Source of the DNA: Myceligenerans pegani
GTDB taxonomy: Bacteria; Actinomycetota; Actinomycetes; Actinomycetales; Cellulomonadaceae
Length of the DNA: 64,000 nucleotides
Direction: 5' to 3'
Assembly (NCBI RefSeq): GCF_014892515.1
Contig: NZ_JADBGR010000109.1
Span: 199,579-263,578, forward strand
The notes beneath the pieces were generated by a model. It worked only from the letters and a program-made list of their open reading frames with translations, was not told the DNA's origin and made no database searches. Below, piece by piece: positions 8,546-17,730 of this stretch (within the stretch, counting starts at the first letter, position 1; each line of letters opens with the position of its first letter). The translations under genes and the position numbers were made by a program.

Positions 8546-9993
8546 TGAGCCGGTCGGTGCCGGAGGGGCGGACGGTTCCGGGCGAGGAGCCCACCGAGCT
8601 CAGGCGGGTCATGGGGCCGAAGCTCCTGCTGCTGTTCATCGTCGGGGACATCCTCGGCACGGGCGTGTACGCGCTGACGGGGCAGGTCGCCGCGGAGGTG
8701 GGCGGCGCGGCATGGGCACCGTTCCTCGTCGCGTTCCTGATCGCCCTGGTCACGGCGTTCTCGTACCTGGAGCTGGTGACGAAGTATCCGCACGCCGCGG
8801 GCGCCGCCCTGTACACGCACAAGGCGTTCGGGATCCACCTGTTCACGTTCATGGTGTGCTTCACCGTGATGTGCTCGGGCATCACGTCCGCGTCGACGGC
8901 GTCGCGGGCGTTCGCCGAGAACCTCGCGCTCGGCTTCGGGCTCGACAGGCAGGACGCCACGCTGATCGTCGTCGTCGCGCTGCTGTTCATGGCGTCGGTG
9001 GCGGCGATCAACCTGCGCGGCGTGGGCGAGAGCGTCCGGGCGAACATCTTCCTCACGCTGGTGGAGCTCTCGGGCCTGCTGCTCGTGATCCTGGTCGGCT
9101 TCTACGCGGTGTTCGCCGACAGGGTCGACTTCAGCCGCACGGTCGTGTTCGACAGCCCCGGGGACAAGAGCGCGTTCTTCGCGGTGACGGCGGCGACGTC
9201 GCTGGCGTTCTTCGCGATGGTGGGCTTCGAGGACTCGGTGAACATGGCCGAGGAGACCCACGACCCGGTGCGGAACTTCCCCCGGATGATGATCGCCGGG
9301 ATCGGCCTCACCGGCCTGATCTACGTGCTGATCGCGATCTTCGCCGTCGCGATCGTGCCGGTCGGTGAGCTGGCCGCCGCGGAGGGGACGCCACTGGTCC
9401 TGGTGGTGGAACGCGCGGCGCCCGGAGTGCCGGCCGCCGACGTCCTCCCGTTCATCTCGATGTTCGCGGTGGCCAACTCGGCGCTGATCAACATGCTCAT
9501 GGCGTCGCGGCTGCTGTACGGGATGGCGAAGCAGAACGTGCTGCCGCCGTTCCTCGGCAGGGTCGGCCCGGCCCGGCGCACCCCGTGGGCCGCGATCCTC
9601 TTCACGACGGCGATCGCGTTCGGTCTGATCTGGTTCGTGAGCCGCGATCCGGAGAACAGTGTGGTCTCTGCCCTCGGCGGGACGACGGCGCTGCTCCTGC
9701 TCGCCGTCTTCGCGATCGTGAACGTCTGTGTCCTGGTGCTGCGCAAGGACCGCATCGGACGGCCCCATTTCCGGGCGCCCACGATCCTGCCGGTGATCGG
9801 CGCGATCACGTGCGCCTTCTTCGTCGGGCCGTGGACCGGACGTGCGGTGATCCAGTACGAGATCGCGGCGTGGCTGCTCGGGATCGGGCTGGCGCTCGGC
9901 ATCCTGACCCGGCTCACCAACAGGCTGGTGGGCCAGAGGAACCGCATCACCGACCCCCGGGCCATGGGCGATCCGGAGGGCGGCACCGACTGA
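8545..9993 (+). CDS. APC-superfamily permease
   Basis: A 482-residue integral membrane transporter with about twelve hydrophobic segments. It starts with LLLFIVGDILGTGVYALTGQ, a typical first helix of the amino acid-polyamine-organocation superfamily, and carries the conserved SLAFFAMVGFEDSVNMAEE loop in the middle. Members usually move amino acids by cation symport. Here it is translationally coupled to the LacI regulator of the rhamnose genes, so it may carry a rhamnose-related substrate or an end product such as a hydroxy acid. That is inference from position only. It ends 19 bases from the convergent GH42 gene. Confidence 0.85.
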   Translation: MSRSVPEGRTVPGEEPTELRRVMGPKLLLLFIVGDILGTGVYALTGQVAAEVGGAAWAPFLVAFLIALVTAFSYLELVTKYPHAAGAALYTHKAFGIHLFTFMVCFTVMCSGITSASTASRAFAENLALGFGLDRQDATLIVVVALLFMASVAAINLRGVGESVRANIFLTLVELSGLLLVILVGFYAVFADRVDFSRTVVFDSPGDKSAFFAVTAATSLAFFAMVGFEDSVNMAEETHDPVRNFPRMMIAGIGLTGLIYVLIAIFAVAIVPVGELAAAEGTPLVLVVERAAPGVPAADVLPFISMFAVANSALINMLMASRLLYGMAKQNVLPPFLGRVGPARRTPWAAILFTTAIAFGLIWFVSRDPENSVVSALGGTTALLLLAVFAIVNVCVLVLRKDRIGRPHFRAPTILPVIGAITCAFFVGPWTGRAVIQYEIAAWLLGIGLALGILTRLTNRLVGQRNRITDPRAMGDPEGGTD

Positions 9994-10012
9994 GCGGCCG
10001 CGTACCCCGCGG

Positions 10013-12256
10013 TCACACCGGGACGCGCACCACCCGGACGCCCCCGGCCGGGATCGTCAGCGGGGACGTGACGTCCTCGCCGGTCAGCAGGTCGGTGCCG
10101 ACAACCGCCGCAAGGGCGGCATCGGTGTCCGACAACGGTGCCGGGCGCCCGGCGTCGACGGTGACCTCCGCATCGGTGTGGTTGATCGCGAAGACGAACT
10201 CGACGCCGTCGGCGACGCGGCGGACCACCTCGACCCCCTCCGGGACCGCGGCCGACGGAAGCACACCCGCCTCGTCGGCGACCCTGCGGGCGATGTGGGC
10301 GACTCCCTCGTCGGACAGCCGCGTGGCGACGTACCAGGCGGAGCCGGTCGACGAGCGCGCGGCGGCGGAACCTGCGGAGCCCGCCGGAACGCCAGGGCCC
10401 GCCGAGCCGCCCGGGCCCGCCGCGGCAGCCGTGCCGGCGGTGCTCACCGGGGCCGCGGCCGCCGACACCGTGCCCGGATCTCCGCCGGCCGGGACCGTCC
10501 GGCGGGTGATCGCCGGGCCCCCGGGAAGTGGCCCGTCGTCGTAGGCGGCGATCACCTCGACGCCGTCGGTGACGGTCGACTTCTCCGTCCACAGGTCGGC
10601 GGTGAGGCCGCCGCCCGGCAGCGACGCGCCGGAGACGCGCACCGACTCACCCTCCTGGAGCGGGAAGAACTCCTCGGTCCGCACGCCGAGCAGGTCGCGG
10701 TAGGCCCCGGGGTACCCGCCGAGGCGGATGTGGTCGTTCTCGTCGACGATCCCGGAGAAGTAGGTGATGAGCACGGTCGCCCCGCGCTCGGCGGCGGCGC
10801 GCACCCGGGCGGCGTCGGCGTCGGACACGAGGTACAGGGTCGGCACCACGACCAGGTCGTAGCCGTCCAGATCCCGCGACGGCGGCACGACGTCCACCGT
10901 CACGCCGAGCCGCCACAGCGCCTTGTACCAGGCGAGGACCTGGTCGGGGTACTGCACCTGAGTGGGGTGCACGTCCTGCTCGCAGGCCCACCAGGCGGGC
11001 CAGTCCAGGACGAGCGCCGTCCGCGCCACGACGCGGGAGCCGCGCACCTCCCCGAGCGCCTTGACCGCCCCGCCCAGTGCGACGACGTCCCGCCACAGGT
11101 CGGAGTCGGTCCCCGCGTGCGGCACGAGCGCGCTGTGGTACTTCTCCGCGCCCGCCTTGCTCGCGCGCCACTGGAAGAACATCACGGCATCGGAACCGCG
11201 CGCGACGTGCGCGAGCGAGTTGCGCAGCATCTCGCCCGGCTGCTTCGCGCGGTTGCGCGACTGCCAGTTCACGGCGCTCGTGGAGTGCTCCATGAGGATC
11301 CACGGGTCCCCGCCCGCGATCCCGCGGGACAGGTCGGCGCTGAGGGAGAGCAGGAGGTGCCGGTCGGGGTCGGCGGCCAGGGTGTAGTTGTCGTTCGCGA
11401 CGACGTCGAGGTCGTCCGCCCAGGAGAAGTAGTCCATCTCCTTGTGGCTGCCGGCCATGAGGTTGGTGGTGGTCGGCACGTGCGGGGTGATCTCGCGGAG
11501 GGTGTCGCGCAGGTCGCGGTAGTAGTCGAGGAGCGCGTCGGAGTTGAAGCGATCGAAGTCGAGCAGCTGGGTGGGGTTCCCGAAGGCAGTGGTGTCCCGG
11601 GGCGGGAGCACGTCGTCGAACGACCCGTAGCGCTGGGACCAGAACGCCGTCCCCCACGCCTCGTTCAGGTCGTCGAGGTCGCCGTAGCGCTCGCGCAGCC
11701 AGTCCCGGAAGGCGTCCGCCGCGGCAGGGGACCAGTCGCGGGGGTTGTGGCAGCCGATCTCGTTGTCGACGTGCCACAGCGCGAGCGCCGGGTGGTCGGC
11801 GTAGCGACGCGCGACCCGCTCGGCCATGCCGACGGCGTAGTCGCGGAAGACCGGGTGGTGGATCGAGTAGGTCTGGCGGGAGCCCTGGTGCAGCACGGTG
11901 CCGTCGGAACGCTGCGGCAGGATCTCGGGGTGCTTGCGGGTGAGCCAGGGCGGCGCCGCCGCGGTGGCCGTCGCCAGGGCGACCCTGATGCCCGCCGCGT
12001 GCAGGCGGTCCATGGTGGTGTCCAGCCAGGCCCAGTCGAACTCTCCCTCGCGCGGCTCGACGGTGGCCCACGCGAAGATCGCCAGGCTGACGATGTTCAC
12101 GCCCGCCTCGCGCATGAGCTCGATGTCCTCGAGGCGGACGTCGTCGGGCCACTGCTCCGGGTTGTAGTCCCCGCCGAACGCGAGGCCGTCGATGCCGGCG
12201 TTCCAGGGCCGGATCCCGGCGGTGTCGAACCCGCTCGGGGAAGTGCGTCGTCGCAT
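10013..12256 (-). CDS. GH42 beta-galactosidase (type without the zinc cysteine cluster)
   Basis: An intracellular glycosidase of 747 residues with no signal peptide, probably trimming galactose from short galactan or rhamnogalacturonan side chains. The TIM barrel starts at GGDYNPEQWP. The acid/base is Glu166 in HVDNEIGCHN and the nucleophile Glu323 in ILMEHSTSAVNW. The zinc-binding Cys cluster seen in the other GH42 of this window (56577) is missing. An Ala/Gly-rich insert of about 50 residues (around 10350-10500) interrupts the C-terminal part. The ATG at 12256 is preferred because the homologous region begins soon after. A weak TGAAAC operator-like site lies 15 bases upstream. Confidence 0.9.
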   Translation of the reverse strand: MRRRTSPSGFDTAGIRPWNAGIDGLAFGGDYNPEQWPDDVRLEDIELMREAGVNIVSLAIFAWATVEPREGEFDWAWLDTTMDRLHAAGIRVALATATAAAPPWLTRKHPEILPQRSDGTVLHQGSRQTYSIHHPVFRDYAVGMAERVARRYADHPALALWHVDNEIGCHNPRDWSPAAADAFRDWLRERYGDLDDLNEAWGTAFWSQRYGSFDDVLPPRDTTAFGNPTQLLDFDRFNSDALLDYYRDLRDTLREITPHVPTTTNLMAGSHKEMDYFSWADDLDVVANDNYTLAADPDRHLLLSLSADLSRGIAGGDPWILMEHSTSAVNWQSRNRAKQPGEMLRNSLAHVARGSDAVMFFQWRASKAGAEKYHSALVPHAGTDSDLWRDVVALGGAVKALGEVRGSRVVARTALVLDWPAWWACEQDVHPTQVQYPDQVLAWYKALWRLGVTVDVVPPSRDLDGYDLVVVPTLYLVSDADAARVRAAAERGATVLITYFSGIVDENDHIRLGGYPGAYRDLLGVRTEEFFPLQEGESVRVSGASLPGGGLTADLWTEKSTVTDGVEVIAAYDDGPLPGGPAITRRTVPAGGDPGTVSAAAAPVSTAGTAAAAGPGGSAGPGVPAGSAGSAAARSSTGSAWYVATRLSDEGVAHIARRVADEAGVLPSAAVPEGVEVVRRVADGVEFVFAINHTDAEVTVDAGRPAPLSDTDAALAAVVGTDLLTGEDVTSPLTIPAGGVRVVRVPV

Positions 12257-12270
12257 GAATGGATCCCGTC

Positions 12271-12282
12271 GGAAAGGTTTCA
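12271..12282 (-). promoter_or_regulatory. Weak rhamnose-operator-like site upstream of the GH42 gene
   Basis: On the minus strand TGAAACCTTTCC matches the TGAAACGATTCA core at 9 of 12 positions. It lies 15 bases before the start codon. One half-site is intact and the other is degenerate, so it may be a low-affinity site or chance. Confidence 0.3.
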
Positions 12283-12340
12283 GATCAACGCCCGCGATGA
12301 CGCCCCACGACCCGCCACGACCACGCCATGACGCTCGCGC

Positions 12341-12394
12341 GACCACGCCACTCTGAGCGATGGTGACGTTACCATCGCTCAGAGCGGCGTGGTC
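12341..12394. repeat. 54-bp palindrome between the PL11 and GH42 genes
   Basis: Two 24-bp arms (outer ends GACCACGCC and GGCGTGGTC, inner ends GAGCGATGGT and ACCATCGCTC) with one mismatch flank the 6-base loop GACGTT. The centre TGGTGACGTTACCA resembles a LacI-type operator. It could terminate PL11, act as an operator for the GH42 gene, or be a mobile palindrome. The outer ends match those of the palindrome inside the GH67 gene. Confidence 0.7.
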
Positions 12395-12481
12395 GGCGCC
12401 GGCCTTCCGCCATGGCGGGGCCGGCGCCGGGCGGCGTGGCGGGCCGGGCGAGCTCGGCAGCCCACCCGGCCCGCTGCCGGG

Positions 12482-14896
12482 TCAGCCCCTGGCGTTCGGG
12501 GGCAGCGGGACCGTGCTCCAGTCCGTGTCCGTGGCCAGGTAGAAGCTCGTGTACGAGGGCTGGTTGTAGGTGGTCTGCTGGCGCGCCACCTCGACCCGGT
12601 ACTGCGGGTCGTGCATGAGCGTGTGCAGCTTGATGTCCGAGACCTCTGTGGACAGGTACAGCCGGAGCGCCGACGAGTCCTCCGTCCGCACCAGGACCTC
12701 CTCGCGCCAGTCGCCCAGCACGTCCGCGATCAGCGCCGCGTTGCCCTTGGTGCCGTTGTTGGTCAGCGTCCCGTCCAGGGTCCGCAGCGTGCCGCGCTGC
12801 CGGTCCACGATCGCCGGCGTGACGTCGTTGCCGCCGTTCAGGATCTGCGTGGAGCCGTCGCCGGCCCAGCGCACGGAGGCGTTGGTCCCCATCGTGTCCG
12901 GCGAGACCGTCTCACCGGTGGCGGACAGCGTCCCCGACCCGAGCGTCCCGTCCGGCATCGACGCCCAGACTTCGATGCCCGGGACGTCCGGGTAGACGTC
13001 GCCGATCATCGACCGCCCCGTGTCCCGCCCGGAGAAGGCGCCGAACAGCACCTCGCCGGTCGCGGCGTCGCGCATCGCCTGGCCGTACGGGGCCCAGGCG
13101 CCGCCCTCGTGGCACGTCCAGATCTCGAGGCCTGGCCGCGAGGGGTCGATGTCGGTCACGGCCATCGCGTCACCGTGGCCGAGCTTCGCCTGTGCGCCGG
13201 GGTCCGCCGAGCCCTCCGGCATCGTGTCGTAGGACGAGTACAGCAGCGATCCGTCGTCGTCCAGCGTCGCGGAGCCGTAGACGATCTCGTGCCGCCCGTC
13301 GCCGTCGACGTCGGCCGCCGACAGCGAGTGGAAGCCCTGTGTGGTCAGCGTCCCCCACTCCTCGGACGTCCCCTCGACGCCGTGCGGGCCGTCGTTGAAC
13401 GGGTTCGACATCGGCGCGTGCCCCGAGTCGGCGAACCACCGCTCGTGCAGCCGCCTGCCGTCCCAGTCGTACGCGACGATCGTGGAGCGCGTGTAGTAGC
13501 CGCGCGCGAAGATCGCGCTCGCGTTCTCCTCCGGGCCGCCCAGGTGGGCCACGCCCGCCAGGAACCGGTCCACCCGGTTGCCCGGCTCGATCCGGCTCAT
13601 CGCGTAGTCGCCCCACAGGAGGCCGTCATCGCCCCGGCCGGGCTTGTAGTCGATGGTCTGCAGGTCGCGCCCGGTGGCGCCGTCGAACACCGTGAGGTAC
13701 TCCGGGCCGGTGATGACGAAGCCCTCGAACTGCCGCAGCTCGTTGCGGCCCGAACGGGCCGGCGCGTAGACGTCGATGAAGTGGTCCGCCGCGGCTCGCG
13801 CGTCGGCGTCCGACAGCGGGTACTCCCACCGCGGCTCGATGCCCCACGCCTCCTCCAGCGTGGCGGGCCACTGACCGCTCGTCACCTCCTCGCGCTCCGA
13901 CCAGCCGGCGAGCACGTCCACCAGGTACTCGTAGTAGTCGTCCGCGGAGAAGCGGTAGTCGTCGGTGTTCCGCACGCCCTCGCGCCGGTCGTCCCAGGGG
14001 ATGTGGATGTACGACGACGGTCCCGGGCGGCCGTTCCGGTACCGCGTGACCTTCGTCCCGGGTGCGGTCTTCACCATGAGCTCGGCGGTCCCGTCGCCGT
14101 CGAAGTCGTAGACCGGGAACTGGGTGTAGTGCGCACCGGATCGGATGTTGACGCCGAGGTCGATGCGCCAGAGCTGGGTGCCGTCGAGGGTGTAGGCGTC
14201 CAGGATCTGGTTGCCGGTGTAGCCCTTCTGGGACACGTCCTTCGAGTTGGACGGGTCCCACTTCACGACGATCTCGTAGGTCCCGTCGCCGTCCAGGTCC
14301 GCGACCGACGCGTCGTTGGCGCGGTAGGTGTACTCCTCGCCGGCCGGCGTGTCGCCGTCGGCCGGCCTGTTCAGCGGGATGTCCAGGAAGTCGTCGGTCC
14401 AGGGGCGGACGGTGCCGGAGGGGCCGCGCCCGGAAGACCGGGCGTCGCCGTCGCGGCCGCCGCCGAGCGGGCGGACCTTGTACCGGCTGTCCGCGTCGCC
14501 GTCGGTGTCGATGTAGTTCGTCGAGTCGGTGACCGTGGCGATGCGCCGGCCGTCACGGTAGACGGCGAAGCGAGGGCCGGCCATGCCGGTGGCGGTGGTG
14601 CCGGTGACCTCGGTCCCGAGCAGCCGCCAGCTGAGGAACACGCCCTCGCTGGTCGCGGCCGCGACCAGGCCGCGGTCCAGGTCCTCGAGCGCGGCACCGT
14701 GCCCCGGCCGGCCTGGGCGATCCGGCCACGTCGCGTGCGACGACGCCGGGTTCGACGACGCCTGGTTCGACGACGCCGGGGCGGACAGCCCCGCGTCGGC
14801 CGGCGGGCCCGCCTGGGCGGGCAGGGCCGCCCCGGTGAGCGTGAGGGCGAGTCCGGCCGCGGCGGCCGCTCCTGCCCTGATGGACGAGGAAGACAT
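12482..14896 (-). CDS. Secreted rhamnogalacturonan endolyase, PL11
   Basis: Cleaves the rhamnose-galacturonate backbone of rhamnogalacturonan I by beta-elimination outside the cell. The 804-residue protein has a signal peptide (SSSSIRAGAAAAAGLALTL to PAQA) and an eight-bladed propeller with repeated calcium-binding DxDGD strings such as VADLDGDGTYEI, VYDFDGDGTAEL and AADVDGDGRHEI. This is the YesW/YesX fold. The mature N-terminus carries a short Ser/Asn repeat (ASSNQASSNPASS) coded by 15-bp direct repeats. The ATG at 14896 follows AAGGAGT. It lies between the GH42 gene and the importer operon, so lyase products, galactosidase and transporter form one logical set. Confidence 0.92.
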   Translation of the reverse strand: MSSSSIRAGAAAAAGLALTLTGAALPAQAGPPADAGLSAPASSNQASSNPASSHATWPDRPGRPGHGAALEDLDRGLVAAATSEGVFLSWRLLGTEVTGTTATGMAGPRFAVYRDGRRIATVTDSTNYIDTDGDADSRYKVRPLGGGRDGDARSSGRGPSGTVRPWTDDFLDIPLNRPADGDTPAGEEYTYRANDASVADLDGDGTYEIVVKWDPSNSKDVSQKGYTGNQILDAYTLDGTQLWRIDLGVNIRSGAHYTQFPVYDFDGDGTAELMVKTAPGTKVTRYRNGRPGPSSYIHIPWDDRREGVRNTDDYRFSADDYYEYLVDVLAGWSEREEVTSGQWPATLEEAWGIEPRWEYPLSDADARAAADHFIDVYAPARSGRNELRQFEGFVITGPEYLTVFDGATGRDLQTIDYKPGRGDDGLLWGDYAMSRIEPGNRVDRFLAGVAHLGGPEENASAIFARGYYTRSTIVAYDWDGRRLHERWFADSGHAPMSNPFNDGPHGVEGTSEEWGTLTTQGFHSLSAADVDGDGRHEIVYGSATLDDDGSLLYSSYDTMPEGSADPGAQAKLGHGDAMAVTDIDPSRPGLEIWTCHEGGAWAPYGQAMRDAATGEVLFGAFSGRDTGRSMIGDVYPDVPGIEVWASMPDGTLGSGTLSATGETVSPDTMGTNASVRWAGDGSTQILNGGNDVTPAIVDRQRGTLRTLDGTLTNNGTKGNAALIADVLGDWREEVLVRTEDSSALRLYLSTEVSDIKLHTLMHDPQYRVEVARQQTTYNQPSYTSFYLATDTDWSTVPLPPNARG

Positions 14897-15042
14897 CGTT
14901 GTACTCCTTGCCTGTCGGGATCTTGCCTGTCGGGATCGGTGTCGAACTGCGGGAACCGGCACGAGGCTCCCGGCCCTGGAACGAGGCTCCCGACGCCCCT
15001 TCCCGCGCGATACGCGGCAAGTTCATGCGCCGGCCGGGAACC

Positions 15043-15807
15043 TCAGGTGGACGGAGCCGGACCGGCTGCGCCGGATCCGGTGTGGTGACGGGATTCGACG
15101 GCGGTGATAGCCAGGCTGAGCAGCCCGCCGACGACGAGCACGAGCGGGGCCAGCATCCAGACGAGTACCCCGCACAGTCCGAGCGCGACGAGCAGCAGCG
15201 CCGAGCCGGTCAGGTCGTCCCGGGTCCCGGCCCAGGCCCGCCGGAGCGGCGTCCGGAGGCCGGGCCCGCCGTCGCGACCCGCCCCGCCGGAGCCGGTGGC
15301 GCGGTCGGCCCCGGCCCGCCGACCGCCGTCGGACGCCGCCGTGGGGCTCCCGCAGGTGGTCAGGCCCTCCGGGCCCGACCACGCGCCGGCCGTGCGGAGC
15401 AGGATCACCGCCGCGATCGCCCCGGCCGCCGTCGTCGCCCCCACGACCGCGTCGCCGCCCGGGAGCGCGCCCGAGGCCGCGACCCGCACGTTCGCCGCCA
15501 GCACCGCGGCCAGCGCGAGCACCATGAGGCCGAGGCCCCACAGGTCGCGCACGGCGGCGAGCCAGTCGCGGACGAACGTCCGGCCGCTCGCGGGCAGTCC
15601 CGCGAGGTACCGCCGCAGGTGCGCGACACCGGCCGCGAGGGCGGCCGGGAGCGTCACCACCGGCACGCTCGCCGCGATCACCAGGACGCCCACCAGCAAC
15701 GTCTCGGCGAAGAGCCCGAACGCTCCGCGCGACTCCGTGTCCCGCGTCCGGGCCGCGCGTCGGGCGGCACGGCGCGCCGCCGTCGTCGGCGTCGTCGTGC
15801 GACTCAT
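15043..15807 (-). CDS. DUF624 (YesL-like) membrane protein
   Basis: A 254-residue membrane protein with about five hydrophobic segments, for example FAETLLVGVLVIAASVPVVT and LMVLALAAVLAANV, and an Arg-rich N-terminus. DUF624/YesL proteins usually sit beside carbohydrate ABC importers and rhamnogalacturonan genes; their biochemical role is unknown. Here the ATG overlaps the stop of the upstream permease (ATGA), so it is the last gene of the importer operon. It carries an Arg/Gly/Ala-rich cytoplasmic loop of about 50 residues. A second DUF624 gene occurs at 58963. Confidence 0.75.
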   Translation of the reverse strand: MSRTTTPTTAARRAARRAARTRDTESRGAFGLFAETLLVGVLVIAASVPVVTLPAALAAGVAHLRRYLAGLPASGRTFVRDWLAAVRDLWGLGLMVLALAAVLAANVRVAASGALPGGDAVVGATTAAGAIAAVILLRTAGAWSGPEGLTTCGSPTAASDGGRRAGADRATGSGGAGRDGGPGLRTPLRRAWAGTRDDLTGSALLLVALGLCGVLVWMLAPLVLVVGGLLSLAITAVESRHHTGSGAAGPAPST

Positions 15808-16646
15808 CCCTTCAGCCCCTGGGTGGCGACGCCCTGGATGAGGTAGCGCTGGAAGATGATGAAGAACAGCGCGACGGGGACCAGGGCGAGCACCGCCATC
15901 GCCATCTGGGCGCCGTAGTCGGAGACCGAGGTCTGGTCGACGTACTGGCGCAGGGCGATGGGCAGCGGGAACAGGTCGGGGTCCTTGAGGTACAGCAGCG
16001 GGCCCAGGAAGTCGTTCCACGACCAGATGAACATGAAGATCGACGTCGTGATGATGGCGGGACGCATCAGCGGCAGGATCACCAGGCCGAAGGTGCGCCC
16101 GTGGCCGCAGCCGTCGATCCGCGCGGCCTCGTCGAGCTCGCGCGGGATACCGCGGATGAACTGCACCATGAGGAACACGAAGAACGCCTCGGAGGCCAGG
16201 AACTTCCCGGCCAGCAGCGGCACGTACGTGTTCACCAGGCCCGCGGAGTTGAACATGATGTACTGCGGGATGATCACCACGTGGAACGGCAGCAGGAGCG
16301 TGCCGATCATGACGGCGAACATGACGTTCCGGCCAGGGAACGAGACCCGGGCGAAGGCGTAGGCGGCCACGGCCGAGGAGGCCACGGTCCCGACCACGGA
16401 GAGCACGGCGAGCACGACGGAGTTCCACACGAACGAGGTGAACGGCACCCCGCCGATCCCGCCGAACGCGGTGACGTAGTTCTCCAGGGTCCAGGTCTCG
16501 GGCAGGATGCTGGTGTTGCCGATGATCTGGTTGCCCGGCTTGAAGGACGACATCACCATCCACACGGCCGGGTACAGGACCACGATCGACGCGGCCACCG
16601 CCGCGGCGTGGAACACCAGGGAGCGCAGTCGTCGTGTGGCCTTCAT
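15804..16646 (-). CDS. Carbohydrate ABC importer permease (MalG type)
   Basis: A 280-residue inner-membrane permease of a CUT1-type importer with six helices and the cytoplasmic EAA loop ELDEAARIDGCGHGRTFGLV, which docks on the ATPase. It starts at 16646, overlapping the stop of the partner permease by four bases (ATGA), and its own stop overlaps the DUF624 start. The substrate is likely an oligosaccharide released by PL11, because the operon starts just after the PL11 gene and carries a rhamnose-type operator. No ATPase gene is present in the operon. Confidence 0.92.
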   Translation of the reverse strand: MKATRRLRSLVFHAAAVAASIVVLYPAVWMVMSSFKPGNQIIGNTSILPETWTLENYVTAFGGIGGVPFTSFVWNSVVLAVLSVVGTVASSAVAAYAFARVSFPGRNVMFAVMIGTLLLPFHVVIIPQYIMFNSAGLVNTYVPLLAGKFLASEAFFVFLMVQFIRGIPRELDEAARIDGCGHGRTFGLVILPLMRPAIITTSIFMFIWSWNDFLGPLLYLKDPDLFPLPIALRQYVDQTSVSDYGAQMAMAVLALVPVALFFIIFQRYLIQGVATQGLKG

Positions 16647-17635
16647 CGGACATCTCCCGTGTAGTGCACCCAGCTGCGGGACGTGCGGAAGAGCACCGCG
16701 GTGATGATGCCGACCACGATGACGAGCACCCAGGCCATCGCCGAGGCGTAGCCCATCCGGAAGTCCTGGAACCCGCGCAGGTAGAGGTAGAGCGTGTAGA
16801 ACAGGGTCGAGCCGGCCGGCCCGCCGGTGCCGCCGGAGATGATGAACGCCGAGCTGAACACCTGGAAGGCGCTGATGGTCTCCATCAGCAGGTTGAAGAA
16901 CACCACCGGGGACAGCATCGGCACCGTGATGCTCCAGAACCGGCGCACCGGTCCCGCGCCGTCGACCTCGGCCGCCTCGTAGAGCTCGGTGGGGACCTGC
17001 TTGAGACCCGCCAGGAAGATCACCGTCGGCGCGCCGAAGGTCCACACCGCCAGCAGGATCATCATCGGCATGGTCATGTCGGGGTTGCCGACCCAGCCGC
17101 CCGCGGGGAGTCCGACGAGCTGCTGGATCTGGTCGACCACGCCGTCGTCGATGAACATGGCCCGCCAGATGATCGCGATCGAGACGCTCGCCCCGATCAG
17201 CGACGGCAGGTAGAAGATCGACCGGTACACGCCCTGGCCGCGGTGCTTCGTGTTGAGCAGCAGCGCCGCGCCCAGGGAGGCGGCCAGCTTGATCGGCGTG
17301 CCGACGAACACGTACACGGCCGTGACCTGGCACGACTGCAGGAACCGCGGGTCGGTGAACAGGTCGGCGAAGTTGTCCAGGCCGACGAACTCCGGCGCGC
17401 GGAACAGGTTGTAGTCGGTGAACGCCAGGTACAGCGACGCCAGCATCGGGAAGGCCGTCAGGGCGACGAACCCGAGGAGCCAGGGCGACACGAACGCGTA
17501 CCCGGCCCGGGTGTCCTCGGGGCGGTAGCGCCGGACGGAGCGGCCCGGGGCCGGTGCGTCCCCCTCGCCCCGGGCGAGCTGTTGCGCGCTGGGCGGGGGC
17601 GGCGCGCCGCCGGGCACCGCGGTGGTGGTGGGCAT
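16643..17635 (-). CDS. Carbohydrate ABC importer permease (MalF type)
   Basis: A 330-residue permease with six helices and a Pro-rich N-terminal tail. The EAA loop reads ELYEAAEVDGAGPVRRFWSI. The ATG at 17635 follows GGAGG. It is translated together with the MalG-type partner (four-base overlap) and follows the binding-protein gene with a 95-bp gap. Confidence 0.92.
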   Translation of the reverse strand: MPTTTAVPGGAPPPPSAQQLARGEGDAPAPGRSVRRYRPEDTRAGYAFVSPWLLGFVALTAFPMLASLYLAFTDYNLFRAPEFVGLDNFADLFTDPRFLQSCQVTAVYVFVGTPIKLAASLGAALLLNTKHRGQGVYRSIFYLPSLIGASVSIAIIWRAMFIDDGVVDQIQQLVGLPAGGWVGNPDMTMPMMILLAVWTFGAPTVIFLAGLKQVPTELYEAAEVDGAGPVRRFWSITVPMLSPVVFFNLLMETISAFQVFSSAFIISGGTGGPAGSTLFYTLYLYLRGFQDFRMGYASAMAWVLVIVVGIITAVLFRTSRSWVHYTGDVR

Positions 17636-17730
17636 GGATCGACCTCCGTAGGGCGGTGTCCCGGCCCCGCGCGCCGGCCGGCGAGCCGGCGCGCGGGGCG
17701 GAACGCCGTCTTGCGTTCAGGTGTGGCGGG

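Noticed and set aside
12389..15088. Plus-strand open frame of about 900 codons opposite the PL11 gene
   Set aside because: Same type of antisense shadow; no start signal, no recognisable fold, and the minus strand clearly encodes the lyase.
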